Origin: JBLHLB01 sp047618505
GTDB lineage: Bacteria; Planctomycetota; UBA1135; GCA-002686595
Assembly: GCA_047618505.1 (NCBI GenBank)
Contig: JBLHLB010000003.1
Span: 1-43,321 of the forward strand
DNA: 43,321 nt
Direction: 5' to 3'
Within the stretch, counting starts at the first letter, position 1, and the number at the start of each line of letters is the position of its first letter. Shown here piece by piece: positions 25,184 to 33,113 of the stretch. The translations under genes were made by a program, and so were the position numbers. The notes beneath the pieces were generated by a model. That model worked only from the letters and a program-made list of their open reading frames with translations. It had not been told where the DNA came from and did not search any database.

Positions 25184-28096
25184 ATGGTCGATTGGTCTGA
25201 ATTCAGCGACAAGATCACCCAAATGGGGGACAAGTTCGGTCGTTCGATGAAGTCCCTTTTTGGGGCGAAAAACGAGCGCGTCGTGCGCGAGCTTGAACCC
25301 CGCATCAAGCGGATCAACGAACTGGAGCCCTGGGCCCAGGGACTCGATCGCGATGCCATGCTAGCCAAGACCGAGGAATGGAAGGCGGCGCTCCAGGCGG
25401 GGAGCACAACCCTCGACGAGCTTCTCCCGGAGGCCTTTGCCCTGGTTCGCGAGGCCTCGGTCCGGACCCTTGGACTGCGTCACTTCGACGTGCAGTTGGT
25501 CGGCGGTATTGTGCTCCACAGCGGAGCCATTGCCGAGATGGCAACGGGTGAGGGCAAGACATTGGTGGCGACCATGCCGATGTACCTCAATGCCCTGACT
25601 GGGAACCCGGTTTACCTGGTGACGGTCAACGACTACTTGGCCCGCCGCGACGCCCAGTGGATGGCGCCGATCTTTGAGTACTTGGGACTGAAGGTCGGCT
25701 GGATTCAAAGCAATCAACCCGCTTCGGAGCGCGTGCCCGTTTATCGCGGGGACATTATCTACGGAACGAACAACGAGTTTGGATTCGACTACCTAAGGGA
25801 CAACATGAAGATGTCCGTGGACCAGCAGGTCCAGCGACATCTGAACTACGCGATCATCGACGAGATCGACTCGGTCTTGATCGACGAGGCGCGTACCCCC
25901 CTGATTATCTCGGGTCCTGCGGAGTTCGTTCCGGACAAGTACGCAGCCGCAGACATGGTGGCGCGAAAGCTTGAAGTCGACGTGCATTTTGAGGTTAAGG
26001 AGAAGGAGCGCGCAGTCTCTCTGCTTGAGGACGGCATCGAAGAGGCCGAGAAGCTTCTGAATGTCGAGTCTTTCTATACCCCGGGTCACACAGACTGGCC
26101 GCACTACATTGAGAACGCCATCCGTGCCCACGCGCTCTACCAGCGCGATCGCGAGTACGTTGTGGAGAACGGTCAGGTTGTCATCGTTGACGAGAACACC
26201 GGTCGCAAGATGGAGGGCCGGCGTTGGTCCGACGGATTGCACCAGGCGGTGGAGACCAAGGAAGCCATTGAGGTGCGGGCGGAAAACCAGACCCTGGCCA
26301 CGATCACGCTTCAGAACTACTTCCGTGGCTACGGCAAGCTCGCGGGAATGACCGGTACGGCCATCACAGAGGCCAACGAATTTCACCGCATCTATGGTCT
26401 AGATGTGGTCTCAATCCCGACGAACAAACCCATTGACCGGGACGACGCGGTCGACACCGTCTACCGCACGGAACCCGAAAAATGGAACGCGATCTGTGAT
26501 GAGATCGAGCGTCTCAAAAAGAAGGGCCAGCCCGTCCTCGTAGGCACGACGTCGGTCGAGAACTCAGAGAGGCTCGCGGGCATGTTGCGGGAGCGCGATG
26601 TGGTGCACGAAGTGCTTAACGCTAAGGCTGGACAGATTGAACGCGAGGCCAGCATCGTCGCTATGGCTGGCGAGAAGGACGCCGTGACCGTTTCGACGAA
26701 CATGGCCGGTCGTGGTACTGACATCAAACTCGGCGGCAACTTCGAGTACCGCCTGGCCCTTGCTCTGGAGGCCGCGGAACTGACGCAGGGCGATGTCGAC
26801 CACCTCGAGGCCATCGACGCGTTGCGGACCGAAGTCAGGGCCAAGTGCGACGCTGACGAAGCGGTCGTTCTGTCCCTCGGCGGTCTCTATGTGCTTGGTA
26901 CGGAGCGGCATGAGTCCCGCCGCATCGACAACCAGTTGCGCGGCCGTTCCGGTCGCCAGGGGGACGCAGGCGAGTCGCGCTTCTTCCTTTCCCTGCAGGA
27001 TCCGCTGATGAAGCGCTTCTACAAGGACTGGGTCACGAATGCCATGGAGAAGCTCGGCATGAAGGAGGGCGTGCCGATCGAGTCGCCCATGGTCGCCCGG
27101 GCCATCGAGAAGGCGCAGCGCAAGGTCGAGGACTATTACTTTGAGATGCGCAAGAACCTGCTCGAGTATGACGAGGTCATGGACGAGCAGCGCAAGACGA
27201 TCTACTCGGTGCGTCAGGAAAGCCTCGAGGGCGTGGAGGTTCGGGAGAAAGTCGTCCAGATGTTCGACGGCGTCGTGAAGCGCATGGCGGCTACTTTCAC
27301 CGATGACCCCGAGGGTTTCGGTGGGTGGTTCCAGCGCTGGTTCGGCTTCGAGCTAGAGAGCAGCGCCGCTGAGAGAGCTACCAAGGATGGCGATGCCGAT
27401 TGCACCCCCGCCCTCCAGGCTGTGCTTGACCAATATGTGGAACGGGAAGAAGCTATCGGCGATGGTCCCGATGGCGATCCCGTCATGCGTAAGGTGGATC
27501 GCCATCTCCTCTTGCACGCGATCGACACCAAGTGGATGGACCACCTGCGAGCGATCACTGCATTGCGTCAGGGCATCGGCCTGCGCGGCTACGCCCAGCG
27601 TGACCCTAAGAATGAATACAAGGGCGAGGGTTTCAAGCTCTTCGAGAAGCTCCTTGCGGCAGTCGAAGACGAGGTTACGAGCCTGATCCTGCGTGTGCAG
27701 GTGCGTAAGCCCGGCGAGGAAGGCGCGTCGCCGCAGCAGGCGGGAGCCGCCCTCCAGGGGCAATCCGCCGCCGGCTTTACCGGCACGCCCGAGGGCGCCT
27801 ACAAGGGCGCTAAGAACGTGACCAAGGAAGAGGCGATGAAGGCGGCCCGTGCCGTGCAGGCCGCCCGTGCGAAGCAACAGGCCAAGCGCGCGCCTGCTTC
27901 CTCTGCCTTTGATTCCGCGAACCGGATGAAGAAGATGCAGGAAGCCCAGGATGTCGCCAAGGCCAAGGCCGAGAACCGCGAGCCCGCCAAGCCCGAGGAG
28001 CCCAAGCTGGACTTGACCGGAGTCGGTCGTAACGACGCCTGTCCCTGCGGAAGTGGCAAGAAGCTGAAGAAGTGTCACGGAGCGGGCGAAGCTTGA
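25184..28096 (+). CDS. secA: Preprotein translocase ATPase SecA
   Basis: A 970-residue motor of the Sec export pathway that pushes unfolded preproteins through SecYEG. The DEAD-type motor has Walker A (MATGEGK125-T), VTVNDYLARRDA, Walker B-like IDEIDSVLIDEARTPLIISG and QLRGRSGRQGD. The preprotein-binding, scaffold and wing domains follow, and the C-terminus carries the zinc SEC-C motif (C-P-C-G-S-G-K...K-C-H) after a Lys/Ala-rich linker; SEC-C binds SecB or ribosomes in other bacteria. ATG 25184 gives the normal N-terminus. It is longer than E. coli SecA (901), mainly through the linker and small inserts. Confidence 0.97.
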   Translation: MVDWSEFSDKITQMGDKFGRSMKSLFGAKNERVVRELEPRIKRINELEPWAQGLDRDAMLAKTEEWKAALQAGSTTLDELLPEAFALVREASVRTLGLRHFDVQLVGGIVLHSGAIAEMATGEGKTLVATMPMYLNALTGNPVYLVTVNDYLARRDAQWMAPIFEYLGLKVGWIQSNQPASERVPVYRGDIIYGTNNEFGFDYLRDNMKMSVDQQVQRHLNYAIIDEIDSVLIDEARTPLIISGPAEFVPDKYAAADMVARKLEVDVHFEVKEKERAVSLLEDGIEEAEKLLNVESFYTPGHTDWPHYIENAIRAHALYQRDREYVVENGQVVIVDENTGRKMEGRRWSDGLHQAVETKEAIEVRAENQTLATITLQNYFRGYGKLAGMTGTAITEANEFHRIYGLDVVSIPTNKPIDRDDAVDTVYRTEPEKWNAICDEIERLKKKGQPVLVGTTSVENSERLAGMLRERDVVHEVLNAKAGQIEREASIVAMAGEKDAVTVSTNMAGRGTDIKLGGNFEYRLALALEAAELTQGDVDHLEAIDALRTEVRAKCDADEAVVLSLGGLYVLGTERHESRRIDNQLRGRSGRQGDAGESRFFLSLQDPLMKRFYKDWVTNAMEKLGMKEGVPIESPMVARAIEKAQRKVEDYYFEMRKNLLEYDEVMDEQRKTIYSVRQESLEGVEVREKVVQMFDGVVKRMAATFTDDPEGFGGWFQRWFGFELESSAAERATKDGDADCTPALQAVLDQYVEREEAIGDGPDGDPVMRKVDRHLLLHAIDTKWMDHLRAITALRQGIGLRGYAQRDPKNEYKGEGFKLFEKLLAAVEDEVTSLILRVQVRKPGEEGASPQQAGAALQGQSAAGFTGTPEGAYKGAKNVTKEEAMKAARAVQAARAKQQAKRAPASSAFDSANRMKKMQEAQDVAKAKAENREPAKPEEPKLDLTGVGRNDACPCGSGKKLKKCHGAGEA

Positions 28097-28172
28097 TCTG
28101 TACACGTCTACTCGCCTCGGTAGTGCGCGCGGCACAGAGAGCGGTGTCAGCGTGCAAGGGCCTTGAGCTGCT

Positions 28173-29606
28173 GTGAATGACGCGGTAAACGTGTCCCGCT
28201 ATGACGAGGGGCTCGACCCCTCCGTACGCGCCCTGCGCGAGGATCCCAACGCAGGGATTGGCCGCGCCCTTGTGCACGCTTTCTACGACCTGGTTTGGTG
28301 CACAGCCACGGTCGTTGGTATGCCTTGGCTTCTGTGGAAGGCCTGGCGCAGCCCAAGTTTCAGACGCATGGTGAGTGAGCGTCGGGTCTTTGGCCTGCGC
28401 AATCTGCGCGCCCCCCAGGCTGGCCGTCCACGCATCTTGATCCACGGCGTTTCGGTGGGGGAGATCAAGGGCGCGCGCCCCATTGTCGAGGCCATAGAGG
28501 CGTCGTACCCAGGCTTTGAAGTCCTGGTCACGAGCACTACGGACACGGGCATGCAGATCGGCCGTGAGATTTTCGGCGAGGCACGCATGCTCCGATTCCC
28601 CATTGATCCCTCCTGGGTTGTGCGGCGATTTTTGAGGCGCGTGCAACCTGACTTTGTCGTCCTGATCGAGTTGGAAATCTGGCCCAATTTCCTGCGTGAG
28701 TGCAACCGCGCAGGCGTTCCCGTCGCAATCGTCAACGGCCGCATCACAGAGGTTAGTCACGGGCAGTACCTGTTTTTCAAACGAGTCCTGCCGCAGTTCA
28801 ATCGCATCTCCCTCTTTTGCGTGCAGCGTGACCTCTACGCCCAACGTTTCTGTCGCCTTGGAATTGAACCACTGCGTGTCCTGCGGACCGGGAATATCAA
28901 GGCCGATAGCCTGAGCACCGGCCGAGTGGATCCCGGTGAAGAGTTGCGCCGCCTACTCGGACCCGCCGGAGAGGAATCCGTCATTGTCTGCGGTAGCACC
29001 CATGACCCCGAAGAGAGCCTGATCGTGAAGGCCTGGGCGAAGTCTGTGCCCGCCAGCCGCTTGATCCTCGTCCCGCGTCACCCGAAGCGAACCCTAGAGA
29101 TTCTGCGGGAGCTCGAGGCTCTCGGACATCGACCCCAGCGGCTCTCCGATCTGCGTGCTGGCATCGAGGAGCCCGACCCCCGTCGCCCCGCCTTGGTGGA
29201 CACGATCGGGGAGCTCGAGCGCGTCTACGGCCTGGCCGATTTGGTCTTCGTCGGCGGTAGCCTGGCAGAGCATGGGGGACAAAACGTCTTCGAACCCGCG
29301 TCCCAGGGCCTGCCCGTCCTCTGCGGTCCGCACACAGCCAACTTCACCCAAGAGGTCGGTCTCCTGCGGGACTGCGGAGCACTGCGCGAGGTCACGGATT
29401 GTGCCGAATTGGGTGCTGCCCTGGCCGAACTCTTGCCCGATGACGCAGCAAGGGCGAAAATGGGCGTGGCGGGACTCGACGCGGTCAACCGGGATAAAGG
29501 TGCCACCGCAAGAACCCTCGCCGCCCTCGGCGGCTTGGTCCTGGACGATCTCGCTCAAGGCATTGTGAGTTCACCAGCACTGGTCTCCGACCCGAAGACC
29601 GGATAG
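28173..29606 (+). CDS. waaA: 3-deoxy-D-manno-octulosonic acid (Kdo) transferase
   Basis: A 477-residue GT-B glycosyltransferase that adds Kdo to lipid A precursor at the inner face of the cytoplasmic membrane. Motifs: HGVSVGE97IKGARP holding the catalytic Glu, LIELEIWPNFL, a NGRIT segment, VCGSTHDPEE in the donor-binding domain and GGSLAEHGGQNVFEPA near the end. A hydrophobic helix at ~residues 33-56 anchors it. The N-terminus is ~25 residues longer than usual. The start GTG at 28173 is the first good in-frame start after secA, 76 bp away; another GTG lies at 28191. Its presence implies a Gram-negative lipopolysaccharide-type outer membrane. metK follows after a 97-bp gap. Confidence 0.92.
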   Translation: MNDAVNVSRYDEGLDPSVRALREDPNAGIGRALVHAFYDLVWCTATVVGMPWLLWKAWRSPSFRRMVSERRVFGLRNLRAPQAGRPRILIHGVSVGEIKGARPIVEAIEASYPGFEVLVTSTTDTGMQIGREIFGEARMLRFPIDPSWVVRRFLRRVQPDFVVLIELEIWPNFLRECNRAGVPVAIVNGRITEVSHGQYLFFKRVLPQFNRISLFCVQRDLYAQRFCRLGIEPLRVLRTGNIKADSLSTGRVDPGEELRRLLGPAGEESVIVCGSTHDPEESLIVKAWAKSVPASRLILVPRHPKRTLEILRELEALGHRPQRLSDLRAGIEEPDPRRPALVDTIGELERVYGLADLVFVGGSLAEHGGQNVFEPASQGLPVLCGPHTANFTQEVGLLRDCGALREVTDCAELGAALAELLPDDAARAKMGVAGLDAVNRDKGATARTLAALGGLVLDDLAQGIVSSPALVSDPKTG

Positions 29607-29609
29607 AAT
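29604..29609 (+). promoter_or_regulatory. Candidate -10 element (TAGAAT) for metK
   Basis: TAGAAT overlaps the end of waaA (whose stop is TAG at 29604-29606). A weak TGGTCT lies 17 bp upstream (29581-29586). Transcription would start near 29616, at the first stem of the metK leader. Confidence 0.35.
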
Positions 29610-29613
29610 CTAT

Positions 29614-29703
29614 TCATCCGGAAGAGATGATGCGTGCGACCTGAAGGCGCCGCCACCGGACCTTTCTAACAATAAGCCCCGGCGCAAGAGCGCCCCGCTA
29701 GCC
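29614..29703 (+). ncRNA. Structured metK leader, candidate cis-regulatory RNA
   Basis: Three hairpins can be drawn by eye. First, TCATC-CGGAAGA-GATGA (29614-29630), a 5-bp stem with a 7-nt loop. Second, GCG-A-CC-TGAA-GG-CGC (29636-29650). Third, GGCGC-AAGA-GCGCC (29681-29694), ending 9 nt before the metK ATG. CCGGA at 29656-29660 could pair with TCCGG at 29617-29621, which includes the first loop, giving a pseudoknot-like fold. The structure sits directly in front of a SAM synthetase gene, where SAM riboswitches occur in many bacteria. It does not match any SAM riboswitch consensus that I can recall, so the RNA class is unassigned. Confidence 0.4.
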
Positions 29704-30894
29704 ATGACACGAAGCCTGTTCACCTCCGAGTCGGTCTCTATGGGCCACCCCGACAAAGTGGCCGATCAGGTCTCCGACGCGATCCTCGACGCCCTGCTCG
29801 CCCAAGACCCCGCATCCAGGGTCGCCTGCGAGACCATGGTCACCACCGGCATCTGCATTGTTGCCGGCGAAATTACGACCAAGGCCATCGTCAACTATCA
29901 GGATATCGTGCGCGAGACGATCAATCGTATCGGCTACACCAGCGACGCTTTTGGAATCAATGGCGACACTTGCTCGGTCATGGTCTCCCTCGACCGTCAG
30001 TCCCCGGATATCGCCCAGGGCGTGGATACGGGCGCTGGTCTGCACGAGGAGCAGGGAGCCGGTGACCAGGGCTTGATGTTTGGTTACGCCTGCGACGAGA
30101 CGCCGGAGCTGATGCCCGCGCCGATCCACTACTCCCACCGTTTGGTAGAGAAGCTCGCCGAACTGCGCGCCGATGGCACCTTGCCCTGGCTGCGCCCGGA
30201 TGCCAAGAGTCAGGTCACCTTCGAATACGAGGACGACAAGCCCGTGCGCGTGCACACCGTCGTGATCTCGACCCAGCATGATCCCGAGGTCAACGGCAAG
30301 TCTGAAGAGGCCGAGGTCCTGGCGGAGATCGCCCGCGAAGTGCGTACGAAGTGCATCGAAGCGGTGATTCCCGCTGATCTACTGGACAACGACACGATCT
30401 ACCACGTGAACCCGACCGGGACCTTCGTCCTCGGTGGGCCCCACGGCGACTGCGGCCTAACCGGACGCAAGATCATCGTCGATACCTACGGCGGCATGGG
30501 CCGTCACGGCGGGGGCGCCTTCTCCGGAAAGGATCCCTCCAAGGTCGACCGCTCCGCCGCCTACGCGGCGCGCTGGGTCGCCAAGAACATCGTGGCAGCC
30601 GGCCTCGCCAGGCGCTGCGAAGTTCAGCTCTCCTACGCCATCGGTGTCGCCAAGCCCATTTCCGTGCGCGTAGACGCCTTCGGGACCGGCAAGGTTTCCG
30701 ATGAGGTTCTTGAGCAGGCGGTGGACCAGTCCTTCGATCTTCGCCCGGCTGGCATCATCAAAGCCCTCGACTTGCTTCGCCCGATCTACGGCAAGACTGC
30801 CTACCACGGGCACTTTGGCCGCACGGACGTGCCCTGGGAGGAGACCAACCGGGTCGACGCCCTAAAAGAATCCGTCAGCACTCAGGTGGGCTGA
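29704..30894 (+). CDS. metK: S-adenosylmethionine synthetase
   Basis: A 396-residue cytoplasmic enzyme that makes SAM from methionine and ATP. Motifs: GHPDKVADQVSDAILD at the N-terminus, the Gly-rich GDQGLMFGYAC segment, and the phosphate-binding GGGAFSGKDPSKVDRSAAY segment near residue 265. The length is standard. The ATG follows a leader of ~90 nt with three possible stems and no Shine-Dalgarno sequence. The next gene begins 254 bp downstream. Confidence 0.97.
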   Translation: MTRSLFTSESVSMGHPDKVADQVSDAILDALLAQDPASRVACETMVTTGICIVAGEITTKAIVNYQDIVRETINRIGYTSDAFGINGDTCSVMVSLDRQSPDIAQGVDTGAGLHEEQGAGDQGLMFGYACDETPELMPAPIHYSHRLVEKLAELRADGTLPWLRPDAKSQVTFEYEDDKPVRVHTVVISTQHDPEVNGKSEEAEVLAEIAREVRTKCIEAVIPADLLDNDTIYHVNPTGTFVLGGPHGDCGLTGRKIIVDTYGGMGRHGGGAFSGKDPSKVDRSAAYAARWVAKNIVAAGLARRCEVQLSYAIGVAKPISVRVDAFGTGKVSDEVLEQAVDQSFDLRPAGIIKALDLLRPIYGKTAYHGHFGRTDVPWEETNRVDALKESVSTQVG

Positions 30895-30916
30895 CGGCTT
30901 CCTTGGCAGCCTGCTG

Positions 30917-30938
30917 GGGTCCCTACAGGGTCCCTACA
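30917..30938 (+). repeat. Two tandem copies of GGGTCCCTACA
   Basis: An 11-bp unit is repeated perfectly just after metK, followed by another GGG. Too short to assign a role. Confidence 0.6.
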
Positions 30939-31037
30939 GGGCTCCCCGCTGGGTGTGCCATGGACCGCTTCGACCTATGGGCCGGGCCTGGGAAGTCAGG
31001 CGTGACGTGTCGGTCGCTGCGGGTTAGAAGAGGGGAG

Positions 31038-31065
31038 GATGGGGTACCCATCTCCCCAGCTGGGG
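31038..31065. repeat. Two adjacent inverted repeats before the prepilin-like gene
   Basis: GATGGG-GTA-CCCATC (31038-31052) is followed after one base by the 12-bp palindrome CCCCAGCTGGGG (31054-31065). They could be an operator pair, a transcript-end structure for metK, or chance in GC-rich DNA. Confidence 0.4.
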
Positions 31066-31148
31066 TTAGGTCTATGCGACTTTGCCCCCCACTTGGATGC
31101 CCTGGGATTCCAGCGGCTCGCTCCACCAAACTTGGACCATTGCAGACC

Positions 31149-31796
31149 ATGACCTCTCTTCTTCGTCTCCCGCAGCGTGGCCTGCGTGCTGGTTTCACGC
31201 TGATCGAACTCCTGGCCGTGATCCTGATCATCTCGATCCTGGCCGTGGCCCTGGGTCCGATGGTTCTGGAGGCAGTGGGGGCCAGCAAGGTGAGCGCCTG
31301 TCAGGCCAACCTGCGCAAGGTCCACTCCGGCATCACGCTGTACCAAATGAAGTACAAGCGGCTGCCCAACGAGAGCGGCGTGAAGTTCTTTGCCCAGCTC
31401 TACAGCCGCCAGGCGATCGCGCCTAGCAAGTCTAACGCGGAGATATTCCTGTGCCCCGGCGTTGACCGCGGAGCTGTGGCGGTTGATGGATTGCCTTGGG
31501 AAGAATGGTGGTCTGACCTGGACACGATCACGGGCGACTATTCGACCTATGCAGGGCGTGATACGGCGAACTATCCCCTGCGTCAGTTGACAGCCACTGA
31601 AGCGCTGATGTCTGACGACAATGATGGGGGGATGAATCACCCGACGACAACGAACGTACTCTTTGGAGATGGGTCCGTTCAGCAGTACGAGCTGGTCTTA
31701 CTTCGCGAAGAGGGCCTTCTCGCCGAGGGAGACGAGATTCTATTCGTCGGCCCCGACTCGCCAATCGAGGCCCTGCGTAAGCTCTCTCTGGATTGA
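31149..31796 (+). CDS. Prepilin-like (type II pseudopilin) H-X9-DG protein
   Basis: A 215-residue protein with a type IV prepilin signal: a short basic leader, cleavage before F16 in R-A-G^F-T-L-I-E20-L-L and a ~20-residue hydrophobic helix. The C-terminal part carries His164 and Asp174-Gly175 in HPTTTNVLFGDG, the H-X9-DG motif of a family greatly expanded in planctomycetes (DUF1559-like). These proteins are thought to be secreted or form pseudopilus-like fibres; their function is unknown. A pair of Cys (CQAN, LCPG) may form a disulfide. The frame is open upstream to 30903, but ATG 31149 is the only start that puts the signal at the N-terminus. No pilus machinery is nearby. Confidence 0.88.
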   Translation: MTSLLRLPQRGLRAGFTLIELLAVILIISILAVALGPMVLEAVGASKVSACQANLRKVHSGITLYQMKYKRLPNESGVKFFAQLYSRQAIAPSKSNAEIFLCPGVDRGAVAVDGLPWEEWWSDLDTITGDYSTYAGRDTANYPLRQLTATEALMSDDNDGGMNHPTTTNVLFGDGSVQQYELVLLREEGLLAEGDEILFVGPDSPIEALRKLSLD

Positions 31797-31930
31797 TCGG
31801 GAGGGCTTTCTCTGCCCTCGATCTGCCTACCTTCGGCGGACAGTCTTCACCTCCTCTTGTCCCAGGCCAATGTCTCCCCCTGGGTTTCCCCCTGGGAAAC
31901 GCTGAACCCTAAACGACCGCGAGCTTTCCC

Positions 31931-32833
31931 CTGAAAATCCCCGCCCTGTTAGAAGCGCTACGACCCGGACAATGGGTCAAGAACGTCTTCGTTCTGGCGC
32001 CGCTAGTCTTCGGCTTGGCGGACCGTCAGTCGGAAGAATTGGCTGAAGAGGCGGTCCTGCGCACCGTTCTGGCCTTGCTCGCATTCTGTGCAGCGTCCGG
32101 CGCCGTTTACCTGTTGAACGATGTGGTGGATGCGGAGCGGGACCGTAAGCATCCCGAGAAGTGCAAGCGTCCGATCGCTTCAGGCCGTCTGTCCGCTCGG
32201 ACCGCATTGTTGAGCGCTGTTTGCCTTGCGGCCGCGGCCTTGGTTCTTGGCCCGGCTCTTTCCATGTCCGGCTTGAGTGTGGTGATCGGCATCTACTTGT
32301 CGATCAATCTGGCCTATTCATTCGGTCTCAAGCAGGTCGTCCTGGTGGACGTCTTCTGCATCGCCTTTGGCTTCCTCCTGCGCGTCCATGGCGGCGGTGT
32401 GGCCTCGGGTGCAACGATCTCCCATTGGCTCTATCTGTGTACGTTGTTCCTGGCGCTATTCCTCGCGCTCAACAAGCGTCGCGTCGAGGTCGTTGCTCTG
32501 GGGGAAGATCGAGGCCAGCACCGCCCGAATCTAGAGGAGTACTCGGTCGGCTTCCTGGACCAGCTTACGACGGTCTTGGCGGCCACTACGATCCTCTGCT
32601 ACACGATGTATACGGTGGATAGCGAAACCGTCGCCAAGTTCAGCGGTAGCTACCCGCTCGTATGGACAGTGCCCTTCGTTGTCTTTGGAATCGCGCGCTA
32701 CATGCTCCTCGTCCAGACTGGACGCGGCGGAGCGGAGCCTGCGCGTGTCCTGTTGGGGGGCGACAGACTGTTCCTGCTCAACGGTTTGGTCTGGGTTGCA
32801 GCGGTTTGGTTGGCCCTTGCCAGTGGTTCCTAA
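31931..32833 (+). CDS. UbiA-family prenyltransferase, decaprenyl-phosphate phosphoribosyltransferase-like
   Basis: About 300 residues, eight or nine membrane segments. The N-terminus has L-R-P-G-Q-W-V-K-N, a conserved opening of the phosphoribosyltransferase branch of UbiA proteins; N63-D-V-V-D67 with following HPEKCKRPIASG is the first metal/pyrophosphate motif, and VDVFCIAFGFLLRVHGGG the second. Such enzymes attach phosphoribose to polyprenyl phosphate, as in arabinan precursor synthesis. The coding frame clearly includes R-P-G-Q-W, yet no ATG, GTG or TTG lies upstream of it before the stop TAA; the first usual start, TTG 32015, would cut off the motif. I therefore propose CTG at 31931 (or 31946) as the start. 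A frameshift in the leader is the alternative. Confidence 0.8.
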   Translation: MKIPALLEALRPGQWVKNVFVLAPLVFGLADRQSEELAEEAVLRTVLALLAFCAASGAVYLLNDVVDAERDRKHPEKCKRPIASGRLSARTALLSAVCLAAAALVLGPALSMSGLSVVIGIYLSINLAYSFGLKQVVLVDVFCIAFGFLLRVHGGGVASGATISHWLYLCTLFLALFLALNKRRVEVVALGEDRGQHRPNLEEYSVGFLDQLTTVLAATTILCYTMYTVDSETVAKFSGSYPLVWTVPFVVFGIARYMLLVQTGRGGAEPARVLLGGDRLFLLNGLVWVAAVWLALASGS

Positions 32834-32852
32834 GGAGGTTCCGAAGGAGGTT
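32832..32852 (+). repeat. Two copies of AAGGAGGTT, perfect anti-rRNA complements, at the end of the prenyltransferase gene
   Basis: AAGGAGGTT occurs at 32832-32840 (overlapping the TAA stop) and 32844-32852. These are the only strong Shine-Dalgarno strings noticed in the window. A TTG at 32854 would open an 82-codon frame to 33102, but its product has no recognisable features and the spacing is only 2-4 nt. Confidence 0.5.
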
Positions 32853-33113
32853 CTTGACCGCGTTTTCAGCGTGTTGCATCGGCAGGTCCTCTGCGCGTAG
32901 GAAGGGGCGGCGTGGGGCACAACGGGGAAGCTGGCGAGGTTTTCACAATACAGTTAGAAGAAATGGCCTCCTTCTATCGTTAGCGCGTTGGACGATACGC
33001 TCGCTCACCTTTGCCAACGCGATTTTACAAACCCGGCCTTGCCCTTCCGGCCTGCTCCTCGGAGCCCATGCTGGTCACCGATACACCGACAGTTATCAAT
33101 AGGATAGAGAGAC

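Noticed and set aside
30903..31148. 82-residue extension of the prepilin-like protein
   Set aside because: It would bury the prepilin signal in the middle of the protein.
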